A stretch of 64,000 bases of DNA from Betaproteobacteria bacterium (lineage in GTDB: Bacteria > Pseudomonadota > Gammaproteobacteria > Burkholderiales > Rhodocyclaceae), in contig JADJLT010000004.1 in NCBI GenBank assembly GCA_016709965.1, positions 62,001 to 126,000 of the forward strand, in the 5' to 3' direction. A program made the position numbers and the translations under genes. Under the pieces are notes generated by a model, which saw only the letters and a list, made by a program, of their open reading frames with translations, had not been told where the DNA came from and made no database searches. Numbering within the stretch: position 1 is the stretch's first letter; every line of letters begins with the position of its first letter. Positions 1 to 8,369 of this stretch are shown piece by piece.

Positions 1-210
1 GAGCAGCCCGGCCACCAGTAGCCAGGGTCCGCCTGTTTTTTCGCCAAGCAGCGCAAACAGGCAACCGAGCATCGCCACCAGGGCAAAGGTGCGCAAGCCG
101 GCGGCGGCGTCCGGACGCCGTTCGCGTTCCATGCCGATGAGCAGGCCGATACCGAGCGCCGTCGAAAATGCCTCGACAGGCACAGCCAGTTCGGGAACGA
201 CGAAGCTCAT
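1..210 (-). CDS. DUF4010/MgtC-type membrane protein, N-terminal part
   Basis: The minus strand reads an open frame from an ATG at 210 to the left edge (70 codons visible). The N-terminus has a hydrophobic first helix ending in GLLIGMERERR, then an AGLRTFALVAMLG segment. Those signatures belong to the MgtC/SapB-like and DUF4010 inner-membrane families. Function in this family is poorly defined. The rest of the protein lies outside the window. It is divergent from ispD, with 41 bp between the two starts. Confidence 0.7.
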   Translation of the reverse strand, partial: MSFVVPELAVPVEAFSTALGIGLLIGMERERRPDAAAGLRTFALVAMLGCLFALLGEKTGGPWLLVAGLL

Positions 211-251
211 GCGATTCCTCTTTTGTCTGCGTTCTTAAGTAAAATTAAGCC

Positions 252-938
252 ATGCCACGCCATTACGCAATCGTTCCCGCTGCCGGCAGCGGTTCCCGCT
301 TCGGTGCCGAGAAGCCCAAACAGTATCTCGAACTGCTCGGTCGCCCCCTGATATTTCATGCACTGGCCGCCCTGACCGCCTGCCCGGCTATCGAACGCGT
401 CTGGGTCGTGCTGGCACCGGACGACCCTTGGTGGCCGCAATATGACTGGAGTGCCCTCGGCTCGAAGCTCGAAACCGTGCGTTGTGGTGGCGCTACGCGT
501 GCTGAGAGTGTGACCAACGGCTTGCGGGCAGCGTCCATGGTCGCTGCAGACGACGACTGGATTCTGGTGCACGACGCCGCCCGGCCATGCCTGTCGGCCG
601 CCATGCTCGAAGCCCTGTTTGCCGAACTGGCCAACGACCCGGTCGGCGGCATCCTTGCCGTGCCGGTCGCCGATACGCTCAAACGGGCCGATGGCGAGCA
701 ACGCGTCGCCGCCACCGAGCCGCGCGATGGTTTGTGGCAAGCGCAGACGCCGCAGATGTTCCGCTACGGTCAACTGGAAAAAGCGCTCAAAAATGAAAAT
801 TCCGTGACCGACGAAGCCGGTGCCATCGAAGCGCTCGGCCTCAAGCCAAAACTGGTGCGCGCCGATTCGACCAATCTGAAAGTCACCTATCCGGCCGATC
901 TTGCCTTGGCCGCCATGATCCTGAGGGCACGCAAATGA
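252..938 (+). CDS. ispD: 2-C-methyl-D-erythritol 4-phosphate cytidylyltransferase
   Basis: IspD joins CTP and methylerythritol 4-phosphate in the third step of the MEP isoprenoid pathway. The 228-residue product has the normal family length. It shows the nucleotide-binding loop [17 protein letters not shown] near residues 8-24 and the VHDAARP motif near residue 105. Its TGA stop overlaps the ispF ATG by four bases (ATGA), so the two are translationally coupled, as in many proteobacteria. The long antisense frame over this gene is a shadow. Confidence 0.96.
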   Translation: MPRHYAIVPAAGSGSRFGAEKPKQYLELLGRPLIFHALAALTACPAIERVWVVLAPDDPWWPQYDWSALGSKLETVRCGGATRAESVTNGLRAASMVAADDDWILVHDAARPCLSAAMLEALFAELANDPVGGILAVPVADTLKRADGEQRVAATEPRDGLWQAQTPQMFRYGQLEKALKNENSVTDEAGAIEALGLKPKLVRADSTNLKVTYPADLALAAMILRARK

Positions 939-1417
939 ATTTCCGCGTCGGGCAGGGCTACGATGTGCACAAGCTGGTCGAGGGCAGAAAGCTGATTCTC
1001 GGCGGTGTCGAAATCCCGCATCCAACCGGTCTGCTCGGTCATTCCGATGCCGACGCGCTGCTCCACGCGATTACCGATGCGCTGCTCGGCGCCGTTGCGC
1101 TGGGCGACATCGGCCGCCATTTTCCCGATACCGACCCCCGCTACAAGGGCGCCGACAGTCGGGTATTGCTGCGTGGCGCGGTGGCCTTGCTGGCCGAAAA
1201 AGGCTGGCGACCGGTCAATGTCGACGCCACCCTGATCGCCCAGCAACCCAAGCTGGCGCCGCACGCCGCCGCCATGGTCGTCAATGTCGCAGCCGACCTC
1301 GGCATCCCGGTCGATTGCGTCAATATCAAAGGCAAGACCAACGAACGTCTGGGCTACCTGGGGCGTGAAGAAGCCATCGAAGCGCAGGCCGTCGTGCTGG
1401 TGGAACGTGTCGGCTGA
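935..1417 (+). CDS. ispF: 2-C-methyl-D-erythritol 2,4-cyclodiphosphate synthase
   Basis: IspF forms the cyclic diphosphate in the fifth step of the MEP pathway as a zinc-dependent homotrimer. The 160-residue protein has the N-terminal GQGYDVHKL motif with the metal-binding Asp and His, then [12 protein letters not shown] with the third metal ligand His. The C-terminal [15 protein letters not shown] block is also typical. It overlaps ispD by four bases. Nothing unusual is seen. Confidence 0.97.
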   Translation: MNFRVGQGYDVHKLVEGRKLILGGVEIPHPTGLLGHSDADALLHAITDALLGAVALGDIGRHFPDTDPRYKGADSRVLLRGAVALLAEKGWRPVNVDATLIAQQPKLAPHAAAMVVNVAADLGIPVDCVNIKGKTNERLGYLGREEAIEAQAVVLVERVG

Positions 1418-1432
1418 CTAGCAAAACAGCCC

Positions 1433-1867
1433 ATGAGTCATTGCTGCTCCGCATCCGCCTGTGAAAACACGCAGCTGAAAAAACAGTGTTGCCCAGTGAA
1501 TGGCAACGAATGCTCGGAAGTGTCAGCGCGAACTATTTCGCACCACATCCATGATGCTTGGCATTGGCAACCATCCGCCCATCGCTATTTTTTCTGCGAT
1601 GACCCTGCGTGTGATGTTGTTTACTTCGGTGACAACGGTTCAATCATTTTCAGGTCACAATTAAGAACTCGAGTTGGCATCAAGGATTTATCGAACGATA
1701 GTCTCCTGTGCTACTGCTTCGGTGTCACAAAAGGCGATTTTCTGGCCGATCCAGCAACCAAGGATTTCGTCATAGCCCAGACCAAGGCAGGTTTGTGCGC
1801 ATGCGATACCCATAATCCTTCGGGACGATGCTGCTTGAAAGATTTTCCCAAGCCTGTTGGAGAGTGA
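1433..1867 (+). CDS. Cys-rich [2Fe-2S]/zinc metallochaperone-like protein
   Basis: The 144-residue product is cysteine-rich. An N-terminal zinc-ribbon-like part has CC and CCPVNGNEC clusters. A central part carries FFCDDPACDVVYF. The C-terminus has CYCFGVTKGDF and GRCCLKDF, resembling the BFD-like [2Fe-2S] domain of CopZ-type metallochaperones. Related proteins often sit near mercury or copper genes, but none are adjacent here. Base composition is visibly AT-richer than the flanking ispF, suggesting recent acquisition. The metal and partner cannot be read from the sequence. Confidence 0.7.
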   Translation: MSHCCSASACENTQLKKQCCPVNGNECSEVSARTISHHIHDAWHWQPSAHRYFFCDDPACDVVYFGDNGSIIFRSQLRTRVGIKDLSNDSLLCYCFGVTKGDFLADPATKDFVIAQTKAGLCACDTHNPSGRCCLKDFPKPVGE

Positions 1868-1989
1868 CGGCAGCACACAACTGCGCGACAAAGGCTGACA
1901 AGCGGATAATTTCGACTGGGCAACAGCACTGAGATAGGGTGGTCAAATTAACGCGATTCCGAAAACGCCGACTGAAGGTCGCCAGCAAA

Positions 1990-2558
1990 ATGCCGTCAAG
2001 CCGGCTACGGCGAGGGTTTTCTTTGCCCTCTGGCCAACCGCGGCGCTGGCGGATCAGCTGGGACGGGTTGCTCGCGACGCCGCTGCCCGATTTGGCGGTC
2101 GGGCCACCCGGCCGGACAGCATTCATCTGACGCTCGCCTTTCTCGGCAATGTGCCCGAGTCGCGTTTGGCTGAACTGGCGGTTAGCGCTGCTGGCATCCG
2201 GGCAGCAGGCTTTACTCTGACTATTGATCGGCTCGATTTTTGGGTGCGCAACCATCTTTTGTGGGCAGGTTGTTCGGCGCCACCTGGCCTTCTGGCTCAG
2301 CTGGCCGTCGATTTGCGCGAGATGCTGAGCGCCGCTGGCTTCAAGGCCGGGCGGACGGCAGGCGTATTTTCACCACATGTTTCGCTGGTTCGCCGGGTGC
2401 CGGAGGGGGCGGGGGCGTCTGATCTTTGTCCGCTGCCGATGGGTGAGTTGCGCTGGCCGTGCTCCCGTTTCGTGCTGGTTCGCTCGCAGCTGACGGCGAC
2501 CGGTAGCGAATACCGGATCATCGGCGAATTTCCATTGCACGGGGAATCACATGAGTGA
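1990..2558 (+). pseudogene. thpR: RNA 2',3'-cyclic phosphodiesterase with frameshifted 5' end
   Basis: The frame ending at 2558 encodes a 2H phosphoesterase. It has ARVFFALWP (from about 2007), the first catalytic motif HLTLAFLG (2124-2147) and the second motif HVSL near 2380. This frame is open from 1938 but contains no ATG, GTG or TTG before the first motif. An ATG at 1990 begins a plausible MPSSR N-terminus in the neighbouring frame and would join the main frame if one base were restored near 2004-2006. Starting at the GTG at 2151 would lose the first HxT motif. The choice is between a sequencing error and a genuine one-base deletion. The gene overlaps the next by 8 bp. Confidence 0.75.
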
Positions 2559-3219
2559 CGGGCTGAGCCTGATTGAAGGCGCGCATACCTTGCGCAACGT
2601 TTGCCGCGATTTTCCGGAATGGCATCGGGGCCGCTCACCCTATGTTTTCTGGGCGCTCGATGTCGATTTTCCGGCGGTTCGGGCGCAGGTAAAGCGGGCT
2701 GGCGATCATCTGAGTGGTCTGTTGCTCGACAGCTATTCGCGGCAGCCGCATGTAACGCTTGAGCTGTGCGGCTTTCCGTCACACGCACCTGCGGGTGACG
2801 ACGAGTTTAGCAAAGAGATGATTGATCGCCAGTGTTCTGCCTTGCGCGCGGCGCAAGTGCCAGCTTTCGAGATCATCATCGGTGGCTTGGCCAGCTTTTC
2901 ATCGGCGCCGTTTTTGCAAGTGGCTGATTTTGCCGGGCGGATTGCGGCGGTGCGCAATTGCCTCGCGGTCGATGGCCGGCATCGCCTGCTTGGCCGTTAT
3001 GTGCCGCACGTGACGGTCGGGTTGTATGCTGATGCATGGCCGGTGACGAACATTGCGGCACGCTTTGGCCAATATGTGGCGGGTGAGCCATCGCATTGCC
3101 AAATCGAGCGGGTCAGCCTGATGAGCTATTCGCCATCACTGATCGGTGGCGAACTGAGTGCCGTGGCTGACTTTCATCTGGCTAGTGGCGAGATGCGCTG
3201 GCATCGTTCGCTGCCTTGA
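2551..3219 (+). CDS. second 2H phosphoesterase (2'-5' RNA ligase-like)
   Basis: The 222-residue protein has two H-x-T motifs, PHVTLELCGF near residues 69-78 and PHVTVGLYAD near 153-162. These are the paired catalytic signatures of the 2H phosphoesterase superfamily, which acts on 2'-5' or cyclic phosphodiester bonds. It starts inside the end of thpR (8 bp overlap), so the two are probably co-translated. It is more divergent than ThpR and may have another substrate. A dispersed repeat begins at the base after its stop. Confidence 0.75.
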   Translation: MSDGLSLIEGAHTLRNVCRDFPEWHRGRSPYVFWALDVDFPAVRAQVKRAGDHLSGLLLDSYSRQPHVTLELCGFPSHAPAGDDEFSKEMIDRQCSALRAAQVPAFEIIIGGLASFSSAPFLQVADFAGRIAAVRNCLAVDGRHRLLGRYVPHVTVGLYADAWPVTNIAARFGQYVAGEPSHCQIERVSLMSYSPSLIGGELSAVADFHLASGEMRWHRSLP

Positions 3220-3263
3220 AGAAATTTCAATTTTGGCCATTTTTTCCGGTCGACCGCAGCAAG
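3220..3263 (+). repeat. dispersed repeat copy (core CCGGTCGACCGCAGCA)
   Basis: This copy reads GAAATTTCAATTTTGGCCA, then a T-run, then CCGGTCGACCGCAGCAAG. It starts immediately after the stop of the 2H phosphoesterase gene. Near-identical cores occur at 4757, 6545, 44147 and 51431 and inside several genes of the window. The core contains the palindrome CGGTCGACCG. Confidence 0.8.
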
Positions 3264-3386
3264 CCGAATTGCGCTGGTGGCGGTCACTGCTTACTGCCAG
3301 AAAGCCCCGCCGAAATACCTGGGCAGCATGACTGAACTTGATCCCATGCAGCTTCTTTAGGGCAAAATAAAGGCAGGAGGTGAGTT

Positions 3387-4721
3387 ATGGTTGCGAAAGG
3401 TCTTGTTGATACATTGCGGTCGATCATCGGTCCCAATACCGAGCGCCATGGCCTCACGACGCGCACGCTGGAACAACTGCGCGTGCAGCTGCGCGAATGC
3501 GCCGACGGGCAGGGCGGCGAAGTGTCGGCCCGCGGTCGGGCGGCGCGACTGGCTGAAACCTATCTGCAGCTGAATGAGGACGGGCGATATCGCTTCCTGA
3601 AATTGATCGCGGTGGAATTCGGCCCCGATCCCGCCCGCGTGGCGAAGGCGCATGCGGCCTACCAGAAGGCCGTGAGCACGCCGGAGCAGTGGAATGCCGA
3701 GGCGGCCATGCGCATGGCGATGCGTTCGTCGCGTACCCGCATACTCACGCAGTTCAACGCCATCCCGCAGGGTGTCAAGTTTCTGGTCGACCTGCGCGCC
3801 GATCTGTTGCGTTACCTGGAGAATGACCGCGAACTAGCGGTGCTGGATCGCGAACTGGAATCGCGCCTCTCGGCTTGGTTCGATGTCGGCTTTCTGGAAT
3901 TGCAGCGGATTACCTGGAACTCCCCGGCGGCCTTGCTTGAAAAGCTGATCGAATACGAGGCGGTGCATGAGATCCGATCCTGGGCCGACCTCAAGAACCG
4001 GCTGGATTCCGACCGCCGGCTCTACGGATTCTTTCACCCGCGCATGCCGGCCGAACCGCTGATTTTTGTCGAAGTGGCGCTGACTGATCATCTGGCCGGT
4101 AACGTCCAGAGCCTGCTCGATGAACATGCGCCGGTTTTCGATCATCGCAAGGCCGATACGGCGATTTTCTATTCGATCTCCAACACACAGGTCGGTCTGC
4201 GTGGGGTGTCCTTCGGCAATTTTCTGCTCAAGCGCGTCATTGACGACCTCAAGCGCGATTTTCCGAAACTTGCCCAGTTCGCCACGTTGTCACCGATGCC
4301 CGGTCTGTCTGCGTGGATTCGCAGGAATCCGCAGGTATTGGCCGATTCCGGAATCGAGTTGCCGCTGGATGAACTCTCGGCCGGCACCTGGGCGAGCGAC
4401 AAGAAGCTGGTCCGCAAATTGAACGACCCGTTGTCACGACTTGGCGCCCGTTATCTGGCCACCGCCAAGCAGGGCGGCGGCGAGAGCGGGCCGCCGGCTG
4501 ATCCGGTGTCACGTTTCCATCTTGGTAACGGGGCGCGAGTCGAGCGGCTCAATTTTCTGGGTGACGCGTCCGCCAAGGGGTTCCGCCAATCATTCGGGCT
4601 GATGGTCAATTATCTGTACAGCCCGGAAGATATCGAAACCAACCTCGAAGCCTTCGCCGGTCAGGGAAGCATCGCGATGTCGGCAGCCGTGCGTCGGCAG
4701 GCGAGGACGCCAAAGCCGTAG
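3387..4721 (+). CDS. mcd: malonyl-CoA decarboxylase
   Basis: The 444-residue protein matches the malonyl-CoA decarboxylase family, which converts malonyl-CoA to acetyl-CoA and CO2. Recognisable blocks are FHPRMPAEPLIFVEVALT (around residues 212-229) and FYSISNTQVGLRGVSFGNF (around 258-276). The latter belongs to the acetyltransferase-like catalytic domain. An AGGAGG ribosome site lies 8 bases before the ATG. No malonate transport or CoA-ligase genes are adjacent, so it may serve fatty-acid precursor control rather than malonate growth. Confidence 0.93.
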   Translation: MVAKGLVDTLRSIIGPNTERHGLTTRTLEQLRVQLRECADGQGGEVSARGRAARLAETYLQLNEDGRYRFLKLIAVEFGPDPARVAKAHAAYQKAVSTPEQWNAEAAMRMAMRSSRTRILTQFNAIPQGVKFLVDLRADLLRYLENDRELAVLDRELESRLSAWFDVGFLELQRITWNSPAALLEKLIEYEAVHEIRSWADLKNRLDSDRRLYGFFHPRMPAEPLIFVEVALTDHLAGNVQSLLDEHAPVFDHRKADTAIFYSISNTQVGLRGVSFGNFLLKRVIDDLKRDFPKLAQFATLSPMPGLSAWIRRNPQVLADSGIELPLDELSAGTWASDKKLVRKLNDPLSRLGARYLATAKQGGGESGPPADPVSRFHLGNGARVERLNFLGDASAKGFRQSFGLMVNYLYSPEDIETNLEAFAGQGSIAMSAAVRRQARTPKP

Positions 4722-4756
4722 GCGAGTGACGTGCGGGGTGGCTGACGGGAAAAGCA

Positions 4757-4799
4757 GATTTCGTTTTTGGCCAAATTTTCCGGTTGACCGCAGCAACTG
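4757..4799 (+). repeat. dispersed repeat copy
   Basis: The copy has GATTTCGTTTTTGGCCAAA followed by TTTTCCGGTTGACCGCAGCA. It lies 35 bp after the mcd stop, in the same orientation as the copies at 3220 and 6545. The TGGCCA half and the CGGTTGACCG half are both present. Confidence 0.85.
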
Positions 4800-4832
4800 T
4801 CCCGGCTTCTGTGAAGTTTTCGCTTTTGCCGA

Positions 4833-5324
4833 CTAACTGGCCGCTTGCGCCGCATGCTGGTCGGCCAGCGTATTGCCGCGGCATGTCGAGTGGCCCTTGA
4901 TCCAGGTGATAGCGGCGTTTTTCAGTACGCAGGTCACGCCTTGGCCTTCCAGCATCTGCAATAGCGCCGGGTCCTGCGCGCTTTCCGCCTCCTGAAATCG
5001 ACGCAGGCGGATCACTGCATCCTGGTTGTCGGAAAACAAGGCAAGCCGGCGACCGGGGAACTGGCGCTGGGCCTCGCCAAGGGCAAACAAGGCAGCCTGC
5101 AGTTCAAGTTCATTGCTGCCGATGATGGGCACGGTCTGCGTCGAGACCAGCGCTTCACTCCCCGGCGTGGCAAAGAGGACGGCCGCCAGTCCGCCGTGTC
5201 GTTTCTGGCTGGCATCGCTGAAGACCAGCAGATGATCAGCGTACTGTTCGGCGAATCGCAGGGGCAAGGGGCCGGCTGACGGATGGATGACGCGAACTAT
5301 CTTCTTTTTTCGGCGTTTGGGCAT
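4833..5324 (-). CDS. RNase H-fold protein
   Basis: The 163-residue protein has an RNase HI-like layout. VFSDAS supplies the first acidic residue, GSNELELQA the Glu, LFSDNQDA the next Asp and GNTLADQHA the last Asp. WIKGHS matches the conserved strand before the His loop. I chose the ATG at 5324, before a basic KRRKKK stretch; a longer frame exists to 5414 but runs into a hairpin. It would cleave the RNA strand of RNA:DNA hybrids if active. It is not the canonical rnhA, which lacks such an extension, so the substrate is uncertain. Confidence 0.72.
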   Translation of the reverse strand: MPKRRKKKIVRVIHPSAGPLPLRFAEQYADHLLVFSDASQKRHGGLAAVLFATPGSEALVSTQTVPIIGSNELELQAALFALGEAQRQFPGRRLALFSDNQDAVIRLRRFQEAESAQDPALLQMLEGQGVTCVLKNAAITWIKGHSTCRGNTLADQHAAQAAS

Positions 5325-5402
5325 GGGGTAATAGGTTAATCGCAATTGCCCGATCTGCCACGCAGCGAACGGGAAGCGACAAAAATCTGCCCTGAAAAGG
5401 CG

Positions 5403-5434
5403 AAAGCCTCGCACCGGGGGGAGTGCGAGGCTTT
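5403..5434 (-). terminator. strong hairpin, probable terminator of the LysR gene
   Basis: A perfect 12 bp stem, AAAGCCTCGCAC / GTGCGAGGCTTT, encloses an 8-base loop. It lies between the 3' end of the minus-strand LysR gene and the start of the RNase H-like gene. Read on the minus strand it is followed by a short pyrimidine-rich tract. Direction is inferred. Confidence 0.65.
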
Positions 5435-5437
5435 CTG

Positions 5438-5472
5438 GACGGCCGGGGGGAGGGGGTGGGGGTGGGGCCGTC
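5438..5472 (+). other. potential G-quadruplex inside an inverted repeat
   Basis: Four G-runs of 6, 5, 5 and 4 bases are separated by single A, T and T bases at 5445-5467. That fits a very compact G-quadruplex on the plus strand. The arms GACGGCC (5438-5444) and GGCCGTC (5466-5472) flank it and could form a cruciform stem. It sits just beyond the LysR-side hairpin, between two minus-strand genes. Confidence 0.75.
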
Positions 5473-5576
5473 AGGCTGATGTCTGGTCAGCGCATGAGTA
5501 CAAGATATGGGAGTAAGCCCCTGATTTCAAGTAACCGTTTGCAACAATACGTGTCGCTTTGTGCGGTGCAAAAAAA

Positions 5577-6494
5577 TCACCATGGCGCCTGGCTGGCGGT
5601 GATTCGCTGCGGCCCAAAACGGGCGGCGAGGAAATCGAGAAAAACGCGCACCTTGGCTGATAAGTGATGGCGGGTCGGATAGACGGCATGAATGTCGGCA
5701 GATGCGCCGACCCACGGTGCCAGCACACGCACGAGGTCGCCACGGCGCAGGTCGGCGGCAATATCCCATTCCGAACGGAGCACGATGCCGTGCCCGGCCA
5801 GCGCCCAGTCGACGGCGATCTCACCATGATTGACCGCTAGCGGGCTGCGTACCTTGACCATGGTTTGCTGCTTGCCGTCAGTCAGTTGCCAGTTGTTGAA
5901 GGCGCGATCGTTTTCGCGGATCACGATGCAGCGGTGGGCGAGGAGGTCACGCGGTTCGAGCGGGACGCCATGTTGCGCCAGATAGTCCGGTGAGGCGCAG
6001 AGCAGGCGGCGATTGGTGGCGATCTTGCGGGCGAGTATGCGACTGTCGGGCGGCATGCCGAAGCGGATGCCGATATCGAGGGCATGTTCGGTGAGGTCGA
6101 GTGGACGGTCGGAGAGCTGCAGGATGATCTCGACATCGGGCCAGGTCTTGACGAAGTCGGAAATAAGCGGCGCCAGATGGCGGCGACCGAAGCCGAAACT
6201 GGCATTGATGCGCAGCAGGCCGCGCGGTGTGCCACGACTTTCGGACAGGGACCGTTCGAGATTTTCGATGTCACGAAGAATCTGGTCACCATCTTCCAGA
6301 TAGCGTTCGCCCTCAGGGGTCAGGCTGAGCCGGCGCGTCGTCCGGTTGAGCAGGCGCACCCCCAAGCGCTTTTCCAGCGCGGCCAAGCGGCGACTGACGG
6401 CAGGCGGCGTTACACCAATGATCTGGGCAGCCGCGGCCAGACTGGGTTGCCGGGCGAGCAGGCTGAAAAACGCGAGATCCGGAGCGTCGTTCAT
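5577..6494 (-). CDS. LysR-family transcriptional regulator
   Basis: The N-terminal winged helix-turn-helix is clear, with the recognition segment SLAAAAQIIGVTPPAVSRR then LGVRLLNRTTRRLSLT, as in the CrgA/AaeR-like LysR group. A substrate-binding domain follows. I prefer the ATG at 6494 (305 residues) over one at 6518, because homologues begin close to the helix-turn-helix. It is transcribed away from the TauE/SafE-type transporter at 6588, so that transporter is its likely target. The effector is unknown; a dispersed repeat lies between the two genes. Confidence 0.88.
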   Translation of the reverse strand: MNDAPDLAFFSLLARQPSLAAAAQIIGVTPPAVSRRLAALEKRLGVRLLNRTTRRLSLTPEGERYLEDGDQILRDIENLERSLSESRGTPRGLLRINASFGFGRRHLAPLISDFVKTWPDVEIILQLSDRPLDLTEHALDIGIRFGMPPDSRILARKIATNRRLLCASPDYLAQHGVPLEPRDLLAHRCIVIRENDRAFNNWQLTDGKQQTMVKVRSPLAVNHGEIAVDWALAGHGIVLRSEWDIAADLRRGDLVRVLAPWVGASADIHAVYPTRHHLSAKVRVFLDFLAARFGPQRITASQAPW

Positions 6495-6544
6495 TCGTGT
6501 GTTCAGGTTAATAATCAAGTAATCGATACGCCATTGTAGCTATT

Positions 6545-6590
6545 GAGAATTTCAATATCATGGGTTTTTTCCTGTTGACCGCAGCAGATG
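6545..6590 (+). repeat. dispersed repeat copy in divergent promoter region
   Basis: GAGAATTTCAATATCATGGG, then TTTTTTCCTGTTGACCGCAG, then CAGATG. The copy is diverged in its first half and ends on the start codon of the TauE/SafE gene. It occupies the place where a ribosome site would be expected, and no clear Shine-Dalgarno is seen for that gene. Confidence 0.7.
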
Positions 6591-7367
6591 CCCTTACTTC
6601 CCCTGAACGACTTCGCATTGACCCTGGCGCTTGGCGCCGCCCTTGGCTTTTTCGGCGGGTTGTTCGGGATTGGTGGCGGCATCATTGCCATTCCTCTGCT
6701 GGTGCTTGGCTTCGGCATGGAACAGCCGCTGGCGCAAGGAACGGCGCTGGTCATGATGGTGCCCAACCTGCTCATCGCCTGGTGGCGCTATAGTCGGCGC
6801 CATCCGGCTGGTTGGCGGCCTGCATTGATCATTGGTATCTCGGGCACGTTGACGACCTGGCTGCTGGCCCATTTTTCAACCCGGCTTGACCCGCAAATCC
6901 TGCGCTGGCTGTTCAGTGGATTTATCTCGGTGCTTGCCCTGCGCATGCTGCTTGCCCGGCATCGCAGTGCTCAGGATGCGGCCGGCGCCATGCCGACCAT
7001 GAGGGCCTTGCCGCTGATTGGTGCGATGGGTGGCAGTTGCATGGGGCTGCTTGGCATTGGCGGCGGTCTGGTCGCCACGCCTTTGCTGTCTGGCTGGCTG
7101 GGTCTTCGCCAGAGCATGGCGCAGAGCTTGTCGCTCGCTCTGGTGGCGCCCAGTTCAATCATCGCGCTGACCACCTATGCCGGTGCCGGGCACGTTGATT
7201 GGTCGATGGGCCTGCCACTGGCGGCTGGTGGATTGTTGACGGTCGCTTCCGGCGTCGCGCTGGCTTATCGACTGCCGGAGAAAAGGATGCGAACCTTTTT
7301 TGCCTGGATGCTGATGGCGACTGCTGGCTGGCTGGTGATTGGCCCCTTGCTGACGGCGGTTCGCTGA
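6588..7367 (+). CDS. TauE/SafE-family membrane transporter
   Basis: The 259-residue hydrophobic protein shows the duplicated glycine-rich motif of the sulfite exporter TauE/SafE family: GFFGGLFGIGGGIIAIPLL near residue 20 and GSCMGLLGIGGGLVATPLL near residue 150. About eight membrane segments can be seen. The family exports organosulfur or sulfite-like anions, but the substrate here is not readable. It is divergent from a LysR regulator. The start overlaps a dispersed repeat. Confidence 0.88.
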   Translation: MPLLPLNDFALTLALGAALGFFGGLFGIGGGIIAIPLLVLGFGMEQPLAQGTALVMMVPNLLIAWWRYSRRHPAGWRPALIIGISGTLTTWLLAHFSTRLDPQILRWLFSGFISVLALRMLLARHRSAQDAAGAMPTMRALPLIGAMGGSCMGLLGIGGGLVATPLLSGWLGLRQSMAQSLSLALVAPSSIIALTTYAGAGHVDWSMGLPLAAGGLLTVASGVALAYRLPEKRMRTFFAWMLMATAGWLVIGPLLTAVR

Positions 7368-7523
7368 TCAACGTTTTAATTGGTCTGGCTTTCTGAAACC
7401 TCTGTAAGGTTTTCCATCCATCCATCCGTTCGTGCCCGGAGCCGGCACCTTTCCAGAGATGCATTCAAATTCTTCGTCATAATTGACGTTGTCTTATTAC
7501 CAAGGTGATAATTCAATATAAAT

Positions 7524-8369
7524 TTGAAAGACGTCGTGCCAGCCTCCGGAATTCCCCCTTTCGCCCGCGTTGCATTTATTTTGGCCTGCTCCTTTCTTCC
7601 GGGGCCGTCGGCGCTTGCGGAAGTTCTGAATATTCCGGGGAGTGGCAATTCTGAATTTGTATTGGGTGAGCTGGCGAAGGCGTTTAATGCCCGTCAAACC
7701 GAGCATCGCGTGCTGGTGCCATCCTCGTCGGGTCATGCCGGGGCGATCAGGGATGTCAGCGAAGGGGTCGCGGCAATGGGCCGGGTGGGCCGTCCGCCGA
7801 GCCATGAGGAGAGGGCCAGTGGGCTGTATTATCTTCCGCTGGGGCGGGATGCGGTGGTCGCCGTAGCGGGGGCTGCGGTGACGGCCAAGGGGCTTTCTTC
7901 CGATCAGCTCGCCGCCGTGTTCGCCGGAAAAATTAGCAACTGGCGTGATCTGGGTGGTCAGCCAGCTCCTATCCGGGCGATCGGCAAGGAGAGTTCGGAT
8001 GCTATCCGCCGTCAGCTGCCGAATCGATACAAGGACCTTGTTTATGCCGATTCGGTCAAGATCGTGCATCTCGATCCACATTTGATTGATCTTCTTGATC
8101 GCTATCCCACCAGTTTTTCAATCGTGAATCGTTCCGCGCTGGCAGCCTGCAAGACCAAAGTGGTCATGCTGACGCTGGATGACATTGAGCCCAGTTATGA
8201 AAATCTGATCAGCGGGCGTTATCCGTTGACCATGGAATTTGGTCTGGTTTATCGCACCGGCGAGATATCGCCGGCTGGCAAGGCTTTCGTTGAATTTGTT
8301 CGCTCGCCGGAAGGTGCCGGAATACTTCGCAAGTATGGCGTGCTGGTGAACGGTGGTGGCAAGCAATGA
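7524..8369 (+). CDS. PstS-like periplasmic substrate-binding protein
   Basis: The 281-residue frame starts at a TTG and has a hydrophobic export signal ending near PSALAE. The fold signature is that of the PBP-like/PstS group: LNIPGSGNSEFVLGELAKAF, SSSGHAGAIRDVSEG, then GLYYLPLGRDAVVAVAG. No phosphate ABC transporter genes are adjacent. Its TGA overlaps the start of the following sensor kinase, so it probably acts as a ligand-sensing partner of that kinase. Phosphate is the family default but is not shown here. Confidence 0.8.
   Translation: MKDVVPASGIPPFARVAFILACSFLPGPSALAEVLNIPGSGNSEFVLGELAKAFNARQTEHRVLVPSSSGHAGAIRDVSEGVAAMGRVGRPPSHEERASGLYYLPLGRDAVVAVAGAAVTAKGLSSDQLAAVFAGKISNWRDLGGQPAPIRAIGKESSDAIRRQLPNRYKDLVYADSVKIVHLDPHLIDLLDRYPTSFSIVNRSALAACKTKVVMLTLDDIEPSYENLISGRYPLTMEFGLVYRTGEISPAGKAFVEFVRSPEGAGILRKYGVLVNGGGKQ

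Noticed and set aside
207..1025. Long minus-strand frame opposite ispD
   Set aside because: It is a shadow of a clearly conserved gene in GC-rich DNA and has no motifs.
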